Source: Heliopora coerulea (taxonomy: Eukaryota > Cnidaria > Anthozoa > Scleralcyonacea > Helioporidae). From it: a stretch of 64,000 nucleotides of DNA. The translations under genes were made by a program, and so were the position numbers. The notes under the pieces are model-generated. The model worked only from the letters and a program-made list of their open reading frames with translations, had not been told where the DNA came from and did not search any database. Position 1 is the first letter of the stretch; each line of letters opens with the position of its first letter. Below are positions 42,501-44,282 of the stretch, in pieces. The DNA is taken from contig JASJOG010000028.1 in NCBI GenBank assembly GCA_030142905.1, positions 1,047,001 through 1,111,000 of the forward strand, read 5' to 3'.

Positions 42501-43286
42501 ATACTTCATTTCACATGTGAAAAACATAGTGAATTGGAACGTTTTCGCGTAGAAAACTTTCATTTCACATATGAAGCACCTAATTCACATGTGAAATGAC
42601 ATGGTTCAAAATTTCACATGAGAAATATTGGTATACGAAACATGTATTTCATTTATGAAATGGAAAACTCGCATACGGAAATTAATTTCACATATGAAAC
42701 TTTCATTTCATATATGGGATTGAAACAATTTCATAGGATCGAATAAGCACCACAGTTAAACTGCAAGTAAACGACAAATTTTTTAATAGTATACATGTTT
42801 CGGCAAGACTTACGCCATCTTCAGAACATTCACCCAGTTTATCATGTTATCTTCTGTCTGTAAATCAATCGCCTGTCACGCTGTAATTACCATTTCTATA
42901 CGTTTTTGTTGACACTTCTTGTACATCGATTAGGTTAGCATATAAGTAACACTTGTAAATATCCATAATCACTTGTATTGAAGATAGCGTAAGTCTTGTC
43001 GAAACATGTATACCATTAAAAATTTTGTTGTTTACTTGAAACAATTTTACTTATGAAGAACTGTTTTCATATATGAAATGGCATGTGAATTTTTTGTCAG
43101 AAAGTGTTGAACGACGTGCAGAAGGCCATGAGGGTAAAAGAACTGCCGCGATTAGGACTGATAATATCGACGGTTCGAAAGGCCTTCGCGCGAAGCGTCA
43201 GTATATTCTGTCCTAAGATACACAAACGTTCGTTCGGTGAATGGTTTCGATACAGAAGTCCTGCTTGTAAGACTGTCACTACGTGA
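530..43286 (+). CDS. ABCA1: ABCA1/4/7-type full ABC lipid transporter (5'-truncated by window, about 35 exons)
   Basis: Full-length ABCA-family transporter, a membrane ATPase that flips or exports lipids. The visible exons encode, in order: extracellular domain 1 (AGIVFT, PYPCYM), TM2-6, NBD1 (Walker [11 protein letters not shown], signature [10 protein letters not shown], Walker [14 protein letters not shown]-loop STHFMDEAD), a Ser/Pro-rich regulatory stretch, TM7, a large extracellular domain 2, TM8-12, NBD2 (Walker [11 protein letters not shown], signature [10 protein letters not shown], Walker [14 protein letters not shown]-loop TSHSMEECEA) and a C-terminal tail. All catalytic motifs are intact and no stop interrupts the joined frame. 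From exon 667 on, 6609 coding bases (2202 codons plus stop) join in one phase, so the gene looks functional. Human ABCA1/A4/A7 proteins are about 2150-2270 residues, so the missing N-terminus makes this one slightly longer. The choice among A1, A4 and A7 is not resolvable here; the symbol marks the subgroup. A poly(A) signal lies at 43804. Confidence 0.96.
667..711 (+). CDS. ABCA1: ABCA candidate exon (45 bp)
   Basis: A strong pyrimidine tract and CCCTTTAG acceptor precede it and GTATGT follows. It reads [15 protein letters not shown], phase 0 to 0. It leads directly into the helical VDRLKENEE start of the next exon, giving a continuous heptad-like stretch in extracellular domain 1. Confidence 0.5.
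918..1250 (+). CDS. ABCA1: ABCA exon, extracellular domain 1
   Basis: Acceptor GATGCCAG, donor AGG|GTGGGT, phase 0 to 0. Family landmarks are the FGPVLCG segment and [18 protein letters not shown], the counterpart of the conserved Y(S/T)P motif of ABCA1/4/7. The junction with the next exon gives VVKR-ANWSF, as in relatives. Confidence 0.9.
1425..1835. repeat. CATAC/CCATA pentanucleotide repeat tract
   Basis: Degenerate (CCATA)n with CCGTA, CCCTG and CTATA variants, densest at 1503-1790, inside the 1251-2781 intron. The repeat length of 5 leaves all frames open, so long Tyr/His/Pro-rich ORFs on both strands are artefacts. I see nothing recognisable in the rest of the intron (1836-2781). Confidence 0.95.
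2782..3187 (+). CDS. ABCA1: ABCA exon, extracellular domain 1
   Basis: Acceptor TTAACTAACAG, donor GCAG|GTAAGA, phase 0 to 1. It begins [10 protein letters not shown] and carries several N-x-S/T sites. It continues the luminal domain up to VVA, where AGIVFT completes the conserved block in the next exon. Confidence 0.92.
3392..4124. mobile_element. Non-autonomous pogo/Tigger-like element (MITE, 733 bp)
   Basis: The ends are inverted: CAGCGAAACCTCTATTAAAC at the left matches the reverse complement of the right end GTTTAATAGAGGTTACGCTG with one mismatch. A TA dinucleotide flanks both ends (3390-3391, 4125-4126), as expected for Tc1/mariner/pogo insertions. TTAATAGAGG-type repeats recur internally near both ends. 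It has no transposase ORF. Confidence 0.8.
4264..4546 (+). CDS. ABCA1: ABCA exon, end of extracellular domain 1
   Basis: I chose acceptor TTTCTAG|GT (4264) because it joins to AGIVFT, the conserved family sequence. A second acceptor at 4237 is also in frame and would add nine hydrophobic residues. It contains [18 protein letters not shown] and the IPYPCYMSD motif just before TM2. Phase 1 to 2, donor GTATGT. Confidence 0.93.
5012..5234 (+). CDS. ABCA1: ABCA exon, TM2-TM3
   Basis: Acceptor TTCTCTTGCAG, donor AAAG|GTAAAG, phase 2 to 0. It contains membrane segment [16 protein letters not shown], the conserved cytosolic turn [15 protein letters not shown] and a second segment ending LLTVILK. The reading frame runs on into the adjacent ACCT repeat as a spurious Tyr-Leu-Pro-Thr repeat. 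Confidence 0.95.
5270..9006. repeat. Giant ACCT/CCTA tetranucleotide tract (about 3.7 kb)
   Basis: Near-pure (CCTA)n fills most of the 5235-9266 intron, interrupted only by a small transposon at 7625-7899. Variants (CTTA, CTAT, CTACAGTACC, AACTACCTGCCTGCC) recur in blocks, so parts were duplicated as longer units. ORFs of up to 715 codons across it encode only Leu-Pro-Thr-Tyr repeats and are not genes. Confidence 0.98.
7625..7899. mobile_element. Small TIR element inside the ACCT tract
   Basis: A unique-sequence island is bounded by GGCGGACACT (7625-7634) and AGTGTCCGCC (7890-7899), a perfect 10-bp inverted repeat. G-rich and C-rich runs lie just inside the ends (GGGGGGGG, GCGATCGCCCCCCC). 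There is no ORF. It is probably a hAT-like MITE; the superfamily is inferred from end style only. Confidence 0.6.
9267..9602 (+). CDS. ABCA1: ABCA exon, TM4-TM5
   Basis: Acceptor TTTGTTGTAG, donor CCA|GTAAGT, phase 0 to 0, 112 codons. It contains [37 protein letters not shown] and [17 protein letters not shown], all highly typical of ABCA1/4/7. Confidence 0.97.
9740..11756 (+). mobile_element. L2/CR1-type non-LTR retrotransposon, 5'-truncated
   Basis: It contains a reverse-transcriptase ORF, a 3' untranslated part with (TAG)n, an AATAAA at 11723-11728 and a terminal (GTAT)n tail. The 5' half, including the endonuclease, is absent, as is usual for 5'-truncated LINE copies. It is inserted on the same strand as ABCA, in the intron 9603-12193. 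Confidence 0.85.
9777..11493 (+). pseudogene. Reverse transcriptase fragment (LINE ORF2) with one frameshift
   Basis: Reverse transcriptase of a Jockey/L2/CR1-like LINE. The first frame (9777-10140) carries the RT-0/1 region with [13 protein letters not shown] single extra C in the CCCC run at 10138-10141 shifts the frame. The second frame (about 10138-11493) carries [55 protein letters not shown], catalytic YADDT (about 10655-10670) and the thumb/C-terminal region up to [11 protein letters not shown]. The catalytic Asp pair is intact, but the frameshift and the missing endonuclease make this copy inactive. Confidence 0.92.
12194..12502 (+). CDS. ABCA1: ABCA exon, TM6 and entry to NBD1
   Basis: Acceptor GGCTTTTACAG, donor AAAG|GTAAAG, phase 0 to 0, 103 codons. 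It contains a membrane segment ending [16 protein letters not shown], the hallmark [15 protein letters not shown] and [10 protein letters not shown], the first strand of NBD1. A short acidic insert (NDDDAPPSS) lies between them. Confidence 0.96.
12779..13020 (+). CDS. ABCA1: ABCA exon, NBD1 Walker A and Q-loop
   Basis: Acceptor TTTTTTAG, donor AA|GTAAGT, phase 0 to 2. It reads [15 protein letters not shown], then Walker [27 protein letters not shown] and the Q-loop segment [11 protein letters not shown]. The ATP-binding lysine and Q-loop glutamine are present. Confidence 0.98.
13021..13844 (+). other. ABCA intron without recognisable content
   Basis: AT-rich unique sequence. I see no gene, no clear repeat and no exon-like open frame flanked by good splice sites. 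Confidence 0.6.
13845..13925 (+). CDS. ABCA1: ABCA exon, NBD1 helical region
   Basis: Acceptor ATATATAG, donor AG|GTAAAA, phase 2 to 2. It reads [16 protein letters not shown]..., matching the conserved (T/S)VEEH(I/L)WFYA block between Q-loop and signature. Confidence 0.94.
14626..14649 (+). ncRNA. Hammerhead-like core, degenerate
   Basis: CTGATGA (14626-14632) is followed by AGGGATTTTACTC, a possible short stem-loop, and GAAG where a hammerhead would need GAAA. It resembles the 35865 motif and is probably a decayed copy. Confidence 0.25.
14775..14971 (+). CDS. ABCA1: ABCA exon, NBD1 signature and Walker B
   Basis: Acceptor TATTACAG, donor AAG|GTGAGG, phase 2 to 1. It contains signature [10 protein letters not shown] and Walker B/D-loop [17 protein letters not shown], with the catalytic glutamate present. 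Confidence 0.98.
15013..15050. repeat. TTTGA pentanucleotide repeat
   Basis: GATTTGATTTGATTTGATTTGA-type run (truncated here), followed by AT-rich sequence. It is possibly the terminal repeat of a decayed minus-strand LINE, by analogy with the TTGAA tail at 16125. Confidence 0.6.
15240..15570. mobile_element. GGAGTGCTTTAT hairpin element, copy 1
   Basis: An inverted pair, AGGAGTGCTTTAT and ATAAAGCACTCCT (about 15290-15352), forms a stem around TTTAAAACACGAGGCGATA. The stem and flanks (ATATGTAATATTTAAA before, GACGAACCTC and TTTATGTTTTCTAAG after) recur at 37790-38240. Confidence 0.65.
15717..16043 (+). CDS. ABCA1: ABCA exon, NBD1 H-loop and regulatory stretch
   Basis: Acceptor AATTTCAG, donor GAG|GTAAGT, phase 1 to 1. 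It begins [20 protein letters not shown] (H-loop His) and [19 protein letters not shown]. It then runs into a Ser/Gly/Pro-rich tail (about 55 residues, with several S-P sites) that is probably a phosphorylated linker, as in the R1 region of relatives. Confidence 0.97.
16120..16690 (-). mobile_element. LINE 3' fragment (L2/CR1-like)
   Basis: On the - strand the last about 55 codons of a LINE ORF2 are followed by a 3' part ending in TTCAATTCAATTCAA (terminal pentanucleotide repeat, 16125-16150). An ATAATAATAATG-like AT repeat (16322-16400) lies within. Confidence 0.7.
16489..16655 (-). pseudogene. C-terminal end of LINE reverse-transcriptase ORF
   Basis: The minus-strand frame ends at TAA (16489-16491) and reads [19 protein letters not shown] then FKTKLA, the usual tail of animal LINE ORF2. 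There is no catalytic region, so it is a dead fragment. Confidence 0.7.
16773..17002 (+). CDS. ABCA1: ABCA exon, post-NBD1 regulatory domain
   Basis: Acceptor TTTTTGTAG, donor AAGAG|GTGAGG, phase 1 to 0. It contains [42 protein letters not shown] and [10 protein letters not shown]. The last leads to VFLKV in the next exon, as in all ABCA proteins. Confidence 0.96.
17549..17738. mobile_element. GCGATTGACATCTTGG palindromic MITE, copy 1
   Basis: About 190 bp with inverted ends: GTTTACACATGC..CTAGCGATTGACATCTTGG at the left and its diverged reverse complement (GATGACCATCGC..GCACGTATAAACGG) at the right. Further copies lie at 20864, 27277 and 38264. Confidence 0.75.
18732..18774 (+). CDS. ABCA1: ABCA microexon (43 bp), VFLKV segment
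   Basis: Acceptor TTCACATAG, donor CAAG|GTAAAG, phase 0 to 1. It reads [14 protein letters not shown] and completes the conserved LEE-(V/I)FLKV motif. The donor lies in a 22-bp perfect palindrome (18775-18796). Confidence 0.88.
18878..18983. mobile_element. Small palindromic element, TCAGTTTCAGGC family, copy 1
   Basis: GGCTTTTTAGC..TCAGTTTCAGGC at the left mirrors GCCTGAAACTA.GAGCC at the right. A second copy is at 19432-19535. Confidence 0.55.
19432..19535. mobile_element. Small palindromic element, TCAGTTTCAGGC family, copy 2
   Basis: Same arrangement as the 18878 copy: GGCTTTTTAGCGGTCAGTTT to GGCCTGAAACTAAGAGCC. It abuts the left end of the 19541 element. Confidence 0.55.
19541..20234. 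mobile_element. TIR element (about 690 bp), copy 1
   Basis: The ends are inverted over about 45 bp: GGCCAACCCAGTGAACTCAA at the left, and GAGTTCACTGGGCCAACC at the right preceded by ATTCCAGATATGG, the mirror of CTATATCTGGAAT. A related, opposite-strand copy is at 30185-30530. I found no convincing transposase; the 134-codon minus-strand frame is unrecognised. Confidence 0.7.
20393..20659 (+). CDS. ABCA1: ABCA exon, acidic inter-domain linker
   Basis: The only AG that fits the incoming phase 1 is ACTAAG at 20391-20392; its pyrimidine tract is weak. It reads [19 protein letters not shown] and then an acidic, Gly-rich linker ending [17 protein letters not shown]. Donor GG|GTAGGT, phase 1. Relatives have a variable acidic linker here, so the position supports it more than the sequence does. 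Confidence 0.75.
20864..21199. mobile_element. GCGATTGACATCTTGG MITE, composite copy 2
   Basis: Two partly overlapping units in tandem, each starting GCGATT..GATTGACATCTTGG and carrying CATACACCAGGATGACAA. It ends ACATGTAAACGGCTG. Confidence 0.7.
21580..21940. mobile_element. Foldback element
   Basis: The left arm TAATACTGAG..ACAAATTTTAATGCCCAGC..GTTTCGTCGCATCTCGC is repeated in inverted order up to 21938 (GTGTTTTGCGCTGGGCATTA..GATTAATACTGAG). The centre is an AT-rich ATATTCGCTATTTT tandem repeat (21745-21800). Confidence 0.75.
22201..23077 (+). CDS. ABCA1: ABCA exon, TM7 and extracellular domain 2
   Basis: The largest exon (877 bp). Acceptor TTATTCTCAG, donor GAG|GTATGC, phase 1 to 2. A Gly/Thr-rich linker leads to [20 protein letters not shown], then TM7 ([20 protein letters not shown]) and ECD2 with paired Cys, N-glycosylation sites, CHCASDK and [14 protein letters not shown], matching the conserved TGRN(I/V)S(D/K)YL motif. 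Confidence 0.97.
23210..23930. repeat. CTTAC/CTCAC/CTCGC pentanucleotide tract
   Basis: Degenerate pyrimidine-rich pentamers (CCTTA, CCTCA, CCTCG, CCTTG) fill most of the 23078-23960 intron. CpG-rich CCTCG blocks occupy 23760-23860. Leu/Pro/Ser ORFs here are artefacts. Confidence 0.95.
23961..24081 (+). CDS. ABCA1: ABCA exon, extracellular domain 2
   Basis: Acceptor ACTTCTATAG, donor AAG|GTGAAA, phase 2 to 0. It begins RYGGLVFGE, the ECD2 RYGG(F/L) block, and is otherwise variable. Confidence 0.88.
24207..24318 (+). CDS. ABCA1: ABCA exon, extracellular domain 2
   Basis: Acceptor CCTTCCTTCAG, donor ACG|GTAAGC, phase 0 to 1. It contains [16 protein letters not shown] and NAIFRRYLP, the counterpart of the WFNN(K/Q)G(W/Y)H block. 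Confidence 0.95.
24358..24660 (-). repeat. tRNA-derived SINE, copy 1
   Basis: The minus strand carries an A-box-like TGGTGGCACAGTGG (24639-24652) and a perfect B box GGTTCGATTCC (24597-24607). The body has GGGTCCAGTGTTGCTACAGG, shared with 29100-29460, and it ends in an AAAGC-type tail (24362-24415). The lack of a clover-leaf acceptor stem rules out a working tRNA gene. The rest of the intron to 25398 shows nothing clear. Confidence 0.7.
25399..25459 (+). CDS. ABCA1: ABCA exon (61 bp), end of extracellular domain 2
   Basis: Acceptor CTTTTTCAG, donor CG|GTATGA, phase 1 to 2. It reads [20 protein letters not shown], the conserved GI(T/S).(F/N)(N/H)HP(L/F)N motif before TM8. Confidence 0.92.
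25460..26328 (+). other. ABCA intron, mostly unrecognised
   Basis: Scattered C-rich and G-rich runs (25510-25545, 25750-25770, 26225-26270) hint at decayed transposon ends. No gene is seen. Confidence 0.4.
26329..26503 (+). CDS. ABCA1: ABCA exon, TM8
   Basis: Acceptor CTATTTTCAG, donor ATG|GTAAGG, phase 2 to 0. It contains [36 protein letters not shown] and [10 protein letters not shown], all family hallmarks. Confidence 0.97.
26615..26920. repeat. TATG/TGTA-rich simple repeat
   Basis: Degenerate (TATGTG)n, (TATACG)n and (GTATGC)n. It gives overlapping spurious Tyr/Val/Cys-rich ORFs in three frames. Confidence 0.93.
27112..27227 (+). CDS. ABCA1: ABCA exon, TM9-TM10
   Basis: A long T tract and ATAG acceptor precede it; donor GG|GTAAGT, phase 0 to 2. 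It reads [18 protein letters not shown] and [16 protein letters not shown], a family match. It is too short to stand out as an ORF. Confidence 0.95.
27277..27465. mobile_element. GCGATTGACATCTTGG MITE, copy 3
   Basis: The best-preserved copy. TTACACGTGCGATTTTGTGC (27284 on) mirrors the right end GAATCGCATGTGTAAAC (ending about 27460). Confidence 0.8.
27747..27904. mobile_element. Small TIR element (about 160 bp)
   Basis: ACCACCTGGTGCAAAATGTC at the left mirrors GACATTTTGCACCAAGTGGA at the right, giving about 40 bp of inverted ends around a unique core. Confidence 0.7.
28309..28722. mobile_element. Possible hAT-like element
   Basis: CAGGGGCGGATCCAG at the left and AATCCGGGCCTG at the right are imperfect inverted ends of a style common in hAT-like MITEs. 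There is no transposase. Low certainty. Confidence 0.35.
28794..28941 (+). CDS. ABCA1: ABCA exon, TM10-TM11
   Basis: Acceptor CGTTCCAG, donor AAG|GTAAAC, phase 2 to 0. It reads [34 protein letters not shown] and [10 protein letters not shown] second in-frame donor at 28984 would add 14 residues; the first fits relatives better. Confidence 0.95.
29095..29465. repeat. GTCCAGTGTTACTACA minisatellite
   Basis: About a dozen irregular copies of GGGTCCAGTGTTACTACAG / TGGTCATACATGG. The unit matches part of the SINE body at 24490-24505, so it looks like an internal expansion of such a SINE. It is read through by overlapping artefact ORFs. Confidence 0.85.
29481..29743. mobile_element. Foldback element (near-perfect palindrome, about 263 bp)
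   Basis: Arms 29481-29609 and 29616-29743 are almost exact reverse complements (GTAACAAATATCAGAG to CTCTGATATTTGTTAC). It contains CTGAAGA..GAAA near the centre. It is inserted between the minisatellite and SINE copy 2. Confidence 0.9.
29750..29925 (-). repeat. tRNA-derived SINE, copy 2
   Basis: On the minus strand: A-box-like TTGGTGGCACAGTG (near 29906-29919) and B-box-like GGTTCAATTCTC (29861-29872). It is related to copy 1 (shared GTCAAACTGGAC and GGTAACTTTAAT/GGTAATTTTAAT). It probably forms one element with the minisatellite, split by the foldback insertion. Confidence 0.6.
30185..30530. mobile_element. TIR element, partial copy 2 of the 19541 family
   Basis: Reverse-complement relative of 19541-20234. 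It shares CGTGAAAATATATA.CCTGTAAC, AAATTCTTAAACTTATTTCTG and GGAAATTGAGTTCACTGG. One end is missing. Confidence 0.7.
30695..30818 (+). CDS. ABCA1: ABCA exon, between TM11 and TM12
   Basis: Acceptor TTTCTAAG, donor TAG|GTTAGT, phase 0 to 1. It contains [19 protein letters not shown] and [11 protein letters not shown], matching FP.(F/Y)CLGRGL. Confidence 0.96.
30819..31552 (+). other. ABCA intron without recognisable content
   Basis: No gene and no repeat that I can match elsewhere in the window. Confidence 0.5.
31553..31685 (+). CDS. ABCA1: ABCA exon, TM12
   Basis: Acceptor AATTTATGCAG, donor AA|GTAAGT, phase 1 to 2. It reads [19 protein letters not shown], then membrane segment [15 protein letters not shown]. 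Confidence 0.95.
32233..33701 (-). pseudogene. pogo/Tigger-like DDE transposase, frameshifted
   Basis: The N-terminal part (33701-32559) has a helix-turn-helix ([31 protein letters not shown]), a CENP-B-type second HTH ([20 protein letters not shown]) and a DDE catalytic core. The three acidic residues sit in [25 protein letters not shown] and [12 protein letters not shown], with 35 residues between the last two (DD35D, as in pogo/Tigger). A frame break at about 32570-32576 separates the C-terminal part (32544-32233: [28 protein letters not shown], acidic tail), which continues the family pattern. There is no ATG before the first HTH, so the true start is upstream, spliced, or lost. AATAAA-type signals lie beyond the stop on the minus strand (about 32125-32165). 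Confidence 0.88.
33940..34407 (+). CDS. HIRAN-like domain protein carried by the transposon (155 aa)
   Basis: Intact ORF from ATG 33940 to TGA 34407, followed by AATAAA at 34442-34447, wholly inside the pogo-like element and divergent from the transposase (about 240 bp between starts). Residues about 15-110 fit the HIRAN pattern: [56 protein letters not shown] domains (as in HLTF/Rad5) bind DNA 3' ends at stalled forks. A role in transposition or target choice is inference. No membrane segment or signal peptide. Alternatively it is a captured host gene fragment. Confidence 0.65.
   Translation: MARVRPRERELKRAFCLKFQSVVRGHHVYKTIWTPVIGERLICKHGSREEAKLFDDYAVGIYKDEADGEEKHLVGHVPIELSFLMSKFLAREGNDLEFSPTGSRYLEDGLVVPGLYTAFSVSKQMISILHNELHKKKEKLKHMTIILSEISTQSK
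35062..35132 (+). repeat. tRNA-derived SINE head
   Basis: TGGTAGCTCAATGGTTAGAG (A box) and GCGGGTTCGATCCC (B box) occur in tRNA-like spacing. The acceptor stem does not close, so it is not a tRNA gene. A repeated unit (AGAAATCGTTTTTCTGAG..CATCTATCTCAAGACATATCC) lies on both sides (34890-34980 and 35133-35225), so it is a tandem or composite SINE ending 25 bp before an ABCA exon. Confidence 0.75.
35250..35367 (+). CDS. ABCA1: ABCA exon, linker into NBD2
   Basis: Acceptor AAAATTTCAG, donor AAAG|GTTGGT, phase 2 to 0. It reads [20 protein letters not shown] and LVCLKNLTK; the D.D(V/I).(R/E)ER.R(V/I)L block is typical. The frame is open leftward through the intron into the SINE. Confidence 0.93.
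35796..35938. mobile_element. Foldback element with hammerhead-like core
   Basis: GGTTACTGCCGTGACTGATC (35802 on) mirrors GATCAGTCATGGCAGTTGTT (about 35905-35925). The arms also share GCAAAGAATTCCAACGTTT / AAACGTTGGAATTCTTTGC. Confidence 0.85.
35865..35889 (+). ncRNA. Hammerhead-ribozyme-like core
   Basis: CTGACGA (35865-35871), then AGGGCCTTTGCTC, which can pair GGGC with GCTC around CTTT, then GAAAC (35885-35889). This is the CUGANGA-stem II-GAAA layout of hammerhead ribozymes. Stem III and the NUH cleavage site are not evident, so activity is unproven. Confidence 0.4.
36038..36109 (+). CDS. ABCA1: ABCA exon (72 bp), start of NBD2
   Basis: Acceptor TATGGTAG, donor GAA|GTAAGT, phase 0 to 0. 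It reads [20 protein letters not shown] and ends RQGE, just before CFGLLG in the next exon. Confidence 0.94.
36206..36312 (+). CDS. ABCA1: ABCA exon, NBD2 Walker A
   Basis: Acceptor CCTTTTCAG, donor CAG|GTAAAA, phase 0 to 2. It reads [20 protein letters not shown] with [13 protein letters not shown]. The Walker A lysine is intact. Confidence 0.98.
36670..36811 (+). CDS. ABCA1: ABCA exon, NBD2 Q-loop
   Basis: Acceptor TTTCATAG, donor CAG|GTATGT, phase 2 to 0. It reads [20 protein letters not shown], then [20 protein letters not shown]. The start at 36670 is fixed by phase and by the conserved (I/V)H(K/R).(I/M)GYCPQ. Confidence 0.95.
37368..37465. repeat. GTT/TTGTTGCTG repeat
   Basis: Short irregular (TTG)n run within the 36812-37610 intron. 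The rest of that intron holds nothing I recognise. Confidence 0.8.
37611..37745 (+). CDS. ABCA1: ABCA exon, NBD2 signature
   Basis: Acceptor ATTTCTGAAG, donor TTG|GTGAGC, phase 0 to 0, 45 codons. It contains [20 protein letters not shown], signature [10 protein letters not shown], and [11 protein letters not shown]. Walker B is split here; DEPTTGMD begins the next exon. Confidence 0.97.
37790..38240. mobile_element. GGAGTGCTTTAT hairpin element, copy 2
   Basis: Matches copy 1 at 15240. AGGAGTGCTTTATCGG and CCGATAAAGCACCT surround TTTAAAACACGAGGCGATAA, followed by GAACCTCCT and TTTATGTTTTCTAAGCCG. About 170 bp with its own inverted motif GTAACAATGA / TCATTGTTAC (near 37990-38050) is inserted relative to copy 1. 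Confidence 0.65.
38264..38460. mobile_element. GCGATTGACATCTTGG MITE, copy 4
   Basis: GTGCCTAGCGATTGACATCT (about 38290 on) with the mirrored right end GATGACAGTCGC..GCACGTGTCAACAGG. It lies in the intron that splits the NBD2 Walker B motif. Confidence 0.7.
38585..38688 (+). CDS. ABCA1: ABCA exon, NBD2 Walker B glutamate and D-loop
   Basis: Acceptor CATGCTTAG, donor CAG|GTTAGC, phase 0 to 2. It reads [20 protein letters not shown], then [10 protein letters not shown], completed as TSHS by the next exon. Confidence 0.97.
39065..39500. mobile_element. Palindromic MITE, GCATTTAATTCAGACGAA family
   Basis: The left GGGCCGCTTCATACATCGCA..GCATTTAATTCAGACGAA is mirrored at the right by TTCGTCTGAATTAAATGC..GGCGTATGAAACGGTCC. 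TTTAATTC/GAATTTAA and TGCGACGA motifs recur inside. Confidence 0.75.
39587..39679 (+). CDS. ABCA1: ABCA exon, NBD2 H-loop
   Basis: Acceptor ACCTACAG, donor CAG|GTAAGA, phase 2 to 2. It reads [20 protein letters not shown] and [10 protein letters not shown], the diagnostic [15 protein letters not shown].(F/L).C.GS block. Confidence 0.97.
39823..39928 (+). CDS. ABCA1: ABCA exon, C-terminal domain
   Basis: Acceptor CTTTCAG, donor AAG|GTACAA, phase 2 to 0. It begins [20 protein letters not shown] (FG.GY.(I/L)..R motif). Confidence 0.93.
40090..40310. repeat. TATATG-type simple repeat
   Basis: Degenerate (TATGTG)n/(ATATGT)n within the 39929-40535 intron. It gives a spurious minus-strand Tyr/His/Ile ORF. 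Confidence 0.9.
40536..40673 (+). CDS. ABCA1: ABCA exon, C-terminal regulatory region
   Basis: Acceptor ATTTACAG, donor AAT|GTAAGT, phase 0 to 0, 46 codons. It contains [20 protein letters not shown] and [13 protein letters not shown], the conserved Y(S/Q)(V/L)SQTTL(D/E) motif. Confidence 0.95.
40674..41576 (+). other. ABCA intron without recognisable content
   Basis: T-rich unique sequence. Nothing that I can match to repeats or genes. Confidence 0.5.
41577..41795 (+). CDS. ABCA1: ABCA exon, VFINFA and acidic tail
   Basis: Acceptor TTATTCCAG, donor AAT|GTAAGT, phase 0 to 0, 73 codons. It begins [12 protein letters not shown] (VF(V/I)NFAK.Q motif) and ends in acidic [13 protein letters not shown]. 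If the donor is not used, translation ends at TGA 41823-41825, nine codons later. Confidence 0.92.
41890..42115. mobile_element. Foldback element
   Basis: CTTGTTATGAATATGAAAGC (41891 on) mirrors GCTTTGATATTCATAACAAG (about 42091-42110). The arms share CAGCAGAGGATTTTAAATAG and CTCATAATAGTGGA. Only about 70 bp of loop. Confidence 0.88.
42487..43100. mobile_element. CACATGTG-rich TIR element, copy 3 (interrupted by a foldback)
   Basis: GCGAAAATTTCATACTTCAT at the left and GGCATGTGAATTTTTTGTCA at the right match the other two copies. The body has ATTTCACATGTGAAA, CATATG and the same GAATTGGAACGTTTTCGCG block as copy 1. Its right end coincides with the acceptor of the last ABCA exon. Confidence 0.7.
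42775..43036. mobile_element. Foldback element with hammerhead-like core
   Basis: ACATGTTTCGGCAAGACTTA at the left mirrors TAAGTCTTGTCGAAACATGT at the right (about 42985-43010), with matching TTTTTAATAGTATAC / GTATACCATTAAAAA outside. Minus-strand CTGAAGA..GAAAC spans 42798-42824. Confidence 0.85.
43101..43286 (+). CDS. ABCA1: ABCA putative last exon
   Basis: Acceptor TTTTTTGTCAG, phase 0, ending at TGA 43284-43286. It reads [20 protein letters not shown] then a basic tail (about 61 residues). Codon use is balanced and a poly(A) signal follows 0.5 kb on. The tail is not conserved among relatives, so frame and position are the main support. The alternative is termination at 41825. Confidence 0.5.
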   Translation, partial: KVLNDVQKAMRVKELPRLGLIISTVRKAFARSVSIFCPKIHKRSFGEWFRYRSPACKTVTT

Positions 43287-43830
43287 GCAAAAGAATAATT
43301 GAAGATTCCACTGTTCGCTAAGAACAGTATCAACCGCTTGAAGACAATGTTTGAATGAGTTACGTGGACAATCAATCCAGGTCAACGGTGCGAAATTTAT
43401 GTTGTCATGAAGTAGACCTCTCGCTCTCTGAGGATTCTCGGCTTTCGTGACACACATGCGAAAACTCTGTATCAGCAGACTAGTTCGTTCGGGACGACCA
43501 GGAAAGTGGAGACAGTTGGGGATAGTATGAACTGTTGATAAAATTGAGACACTGGGGAAAGTTGCGAAAGCGAGGAAACCAAAACCACGGGAGAAAGAAA
43601 AGACAGTAATGTGTTACAATAAGGACAATGTGAGAAAAGCAGGGACATAAAAGACCCTTAGGGGATGTTAAAAGCAGGGTAAAAATAGAAAGAACAATGA
43701 CGTGATTACGAGTGGTGATAAAAGTTAGGAAAAAGTGAAAAATTGGGGACAGTCGGAATATTGAGGGCAGTGAAGAAAGAACTTCTTCCAAGGGTAAATT
43801 TTAAATAAACCTGTAGCCTTCTTGTCATGC
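43287..43830 (+). other. Probable ABCA 3' untranslated region
   Basis: A purine-rich stretch follows the last exon and reaches AATAAA at 43804-43809, about 520 bp after the stop. Confidence 0.5.
43804..43809 (+). terminator. Poly(A) signal AATAAA
   Basis: Canonical hexamer in TTTAAATAAACC, the first after the proposed ABCA stop. Confidence 0.5.
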
Positions 43831-44079
43831 ATCAGTTGAACCAACTGAATAATTTAATAAATTACTTAATAATGTACACGAAAAATTTCTCGATTCTGAT
43901 TGGCCAGGAGCAGTGCGATTCCAAGGTTACCCAGTGCCGAGAAAAGTTAATTTAAATCAAAAAATGGATTTGATAGTGACTTTGCAATCAAGTCGAAATA
44001 TCGCAATCATTCGTCGTCTTGTTATTAGTTTATATCTTGGGTTTTCAAGATGTCATTATTTTTCGGGATTTGTTTTTTA

Positions 44080-44118
44080 CTTTATATACATATACATATA
44101 CATACATATATATGTATG

Positions 44119-44149
<31 letters not shown>

Positions 44150-44160
44150 ATAGTGGTTTG
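44080..44160. repeat. TATACA/TATGTA simple repeat
   Basis: (TATACA)n passing into (TATGTA)n, so the tract is itself an imperfect inverted repeat. A similar tract is at 44810-44895. Confidence 0.85.
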
Positions 44161-44282
44161 AGTAGCGGTTTGAGCACTCTGGTCCCTTATCAATCCAAGT
44201 TCGTTCCGAGCTGCACTGATGAGCTGTAGTACAGCGAAACGTACGTCTGCATATATGTTTTTGCATAAATTTCATCTTATTA

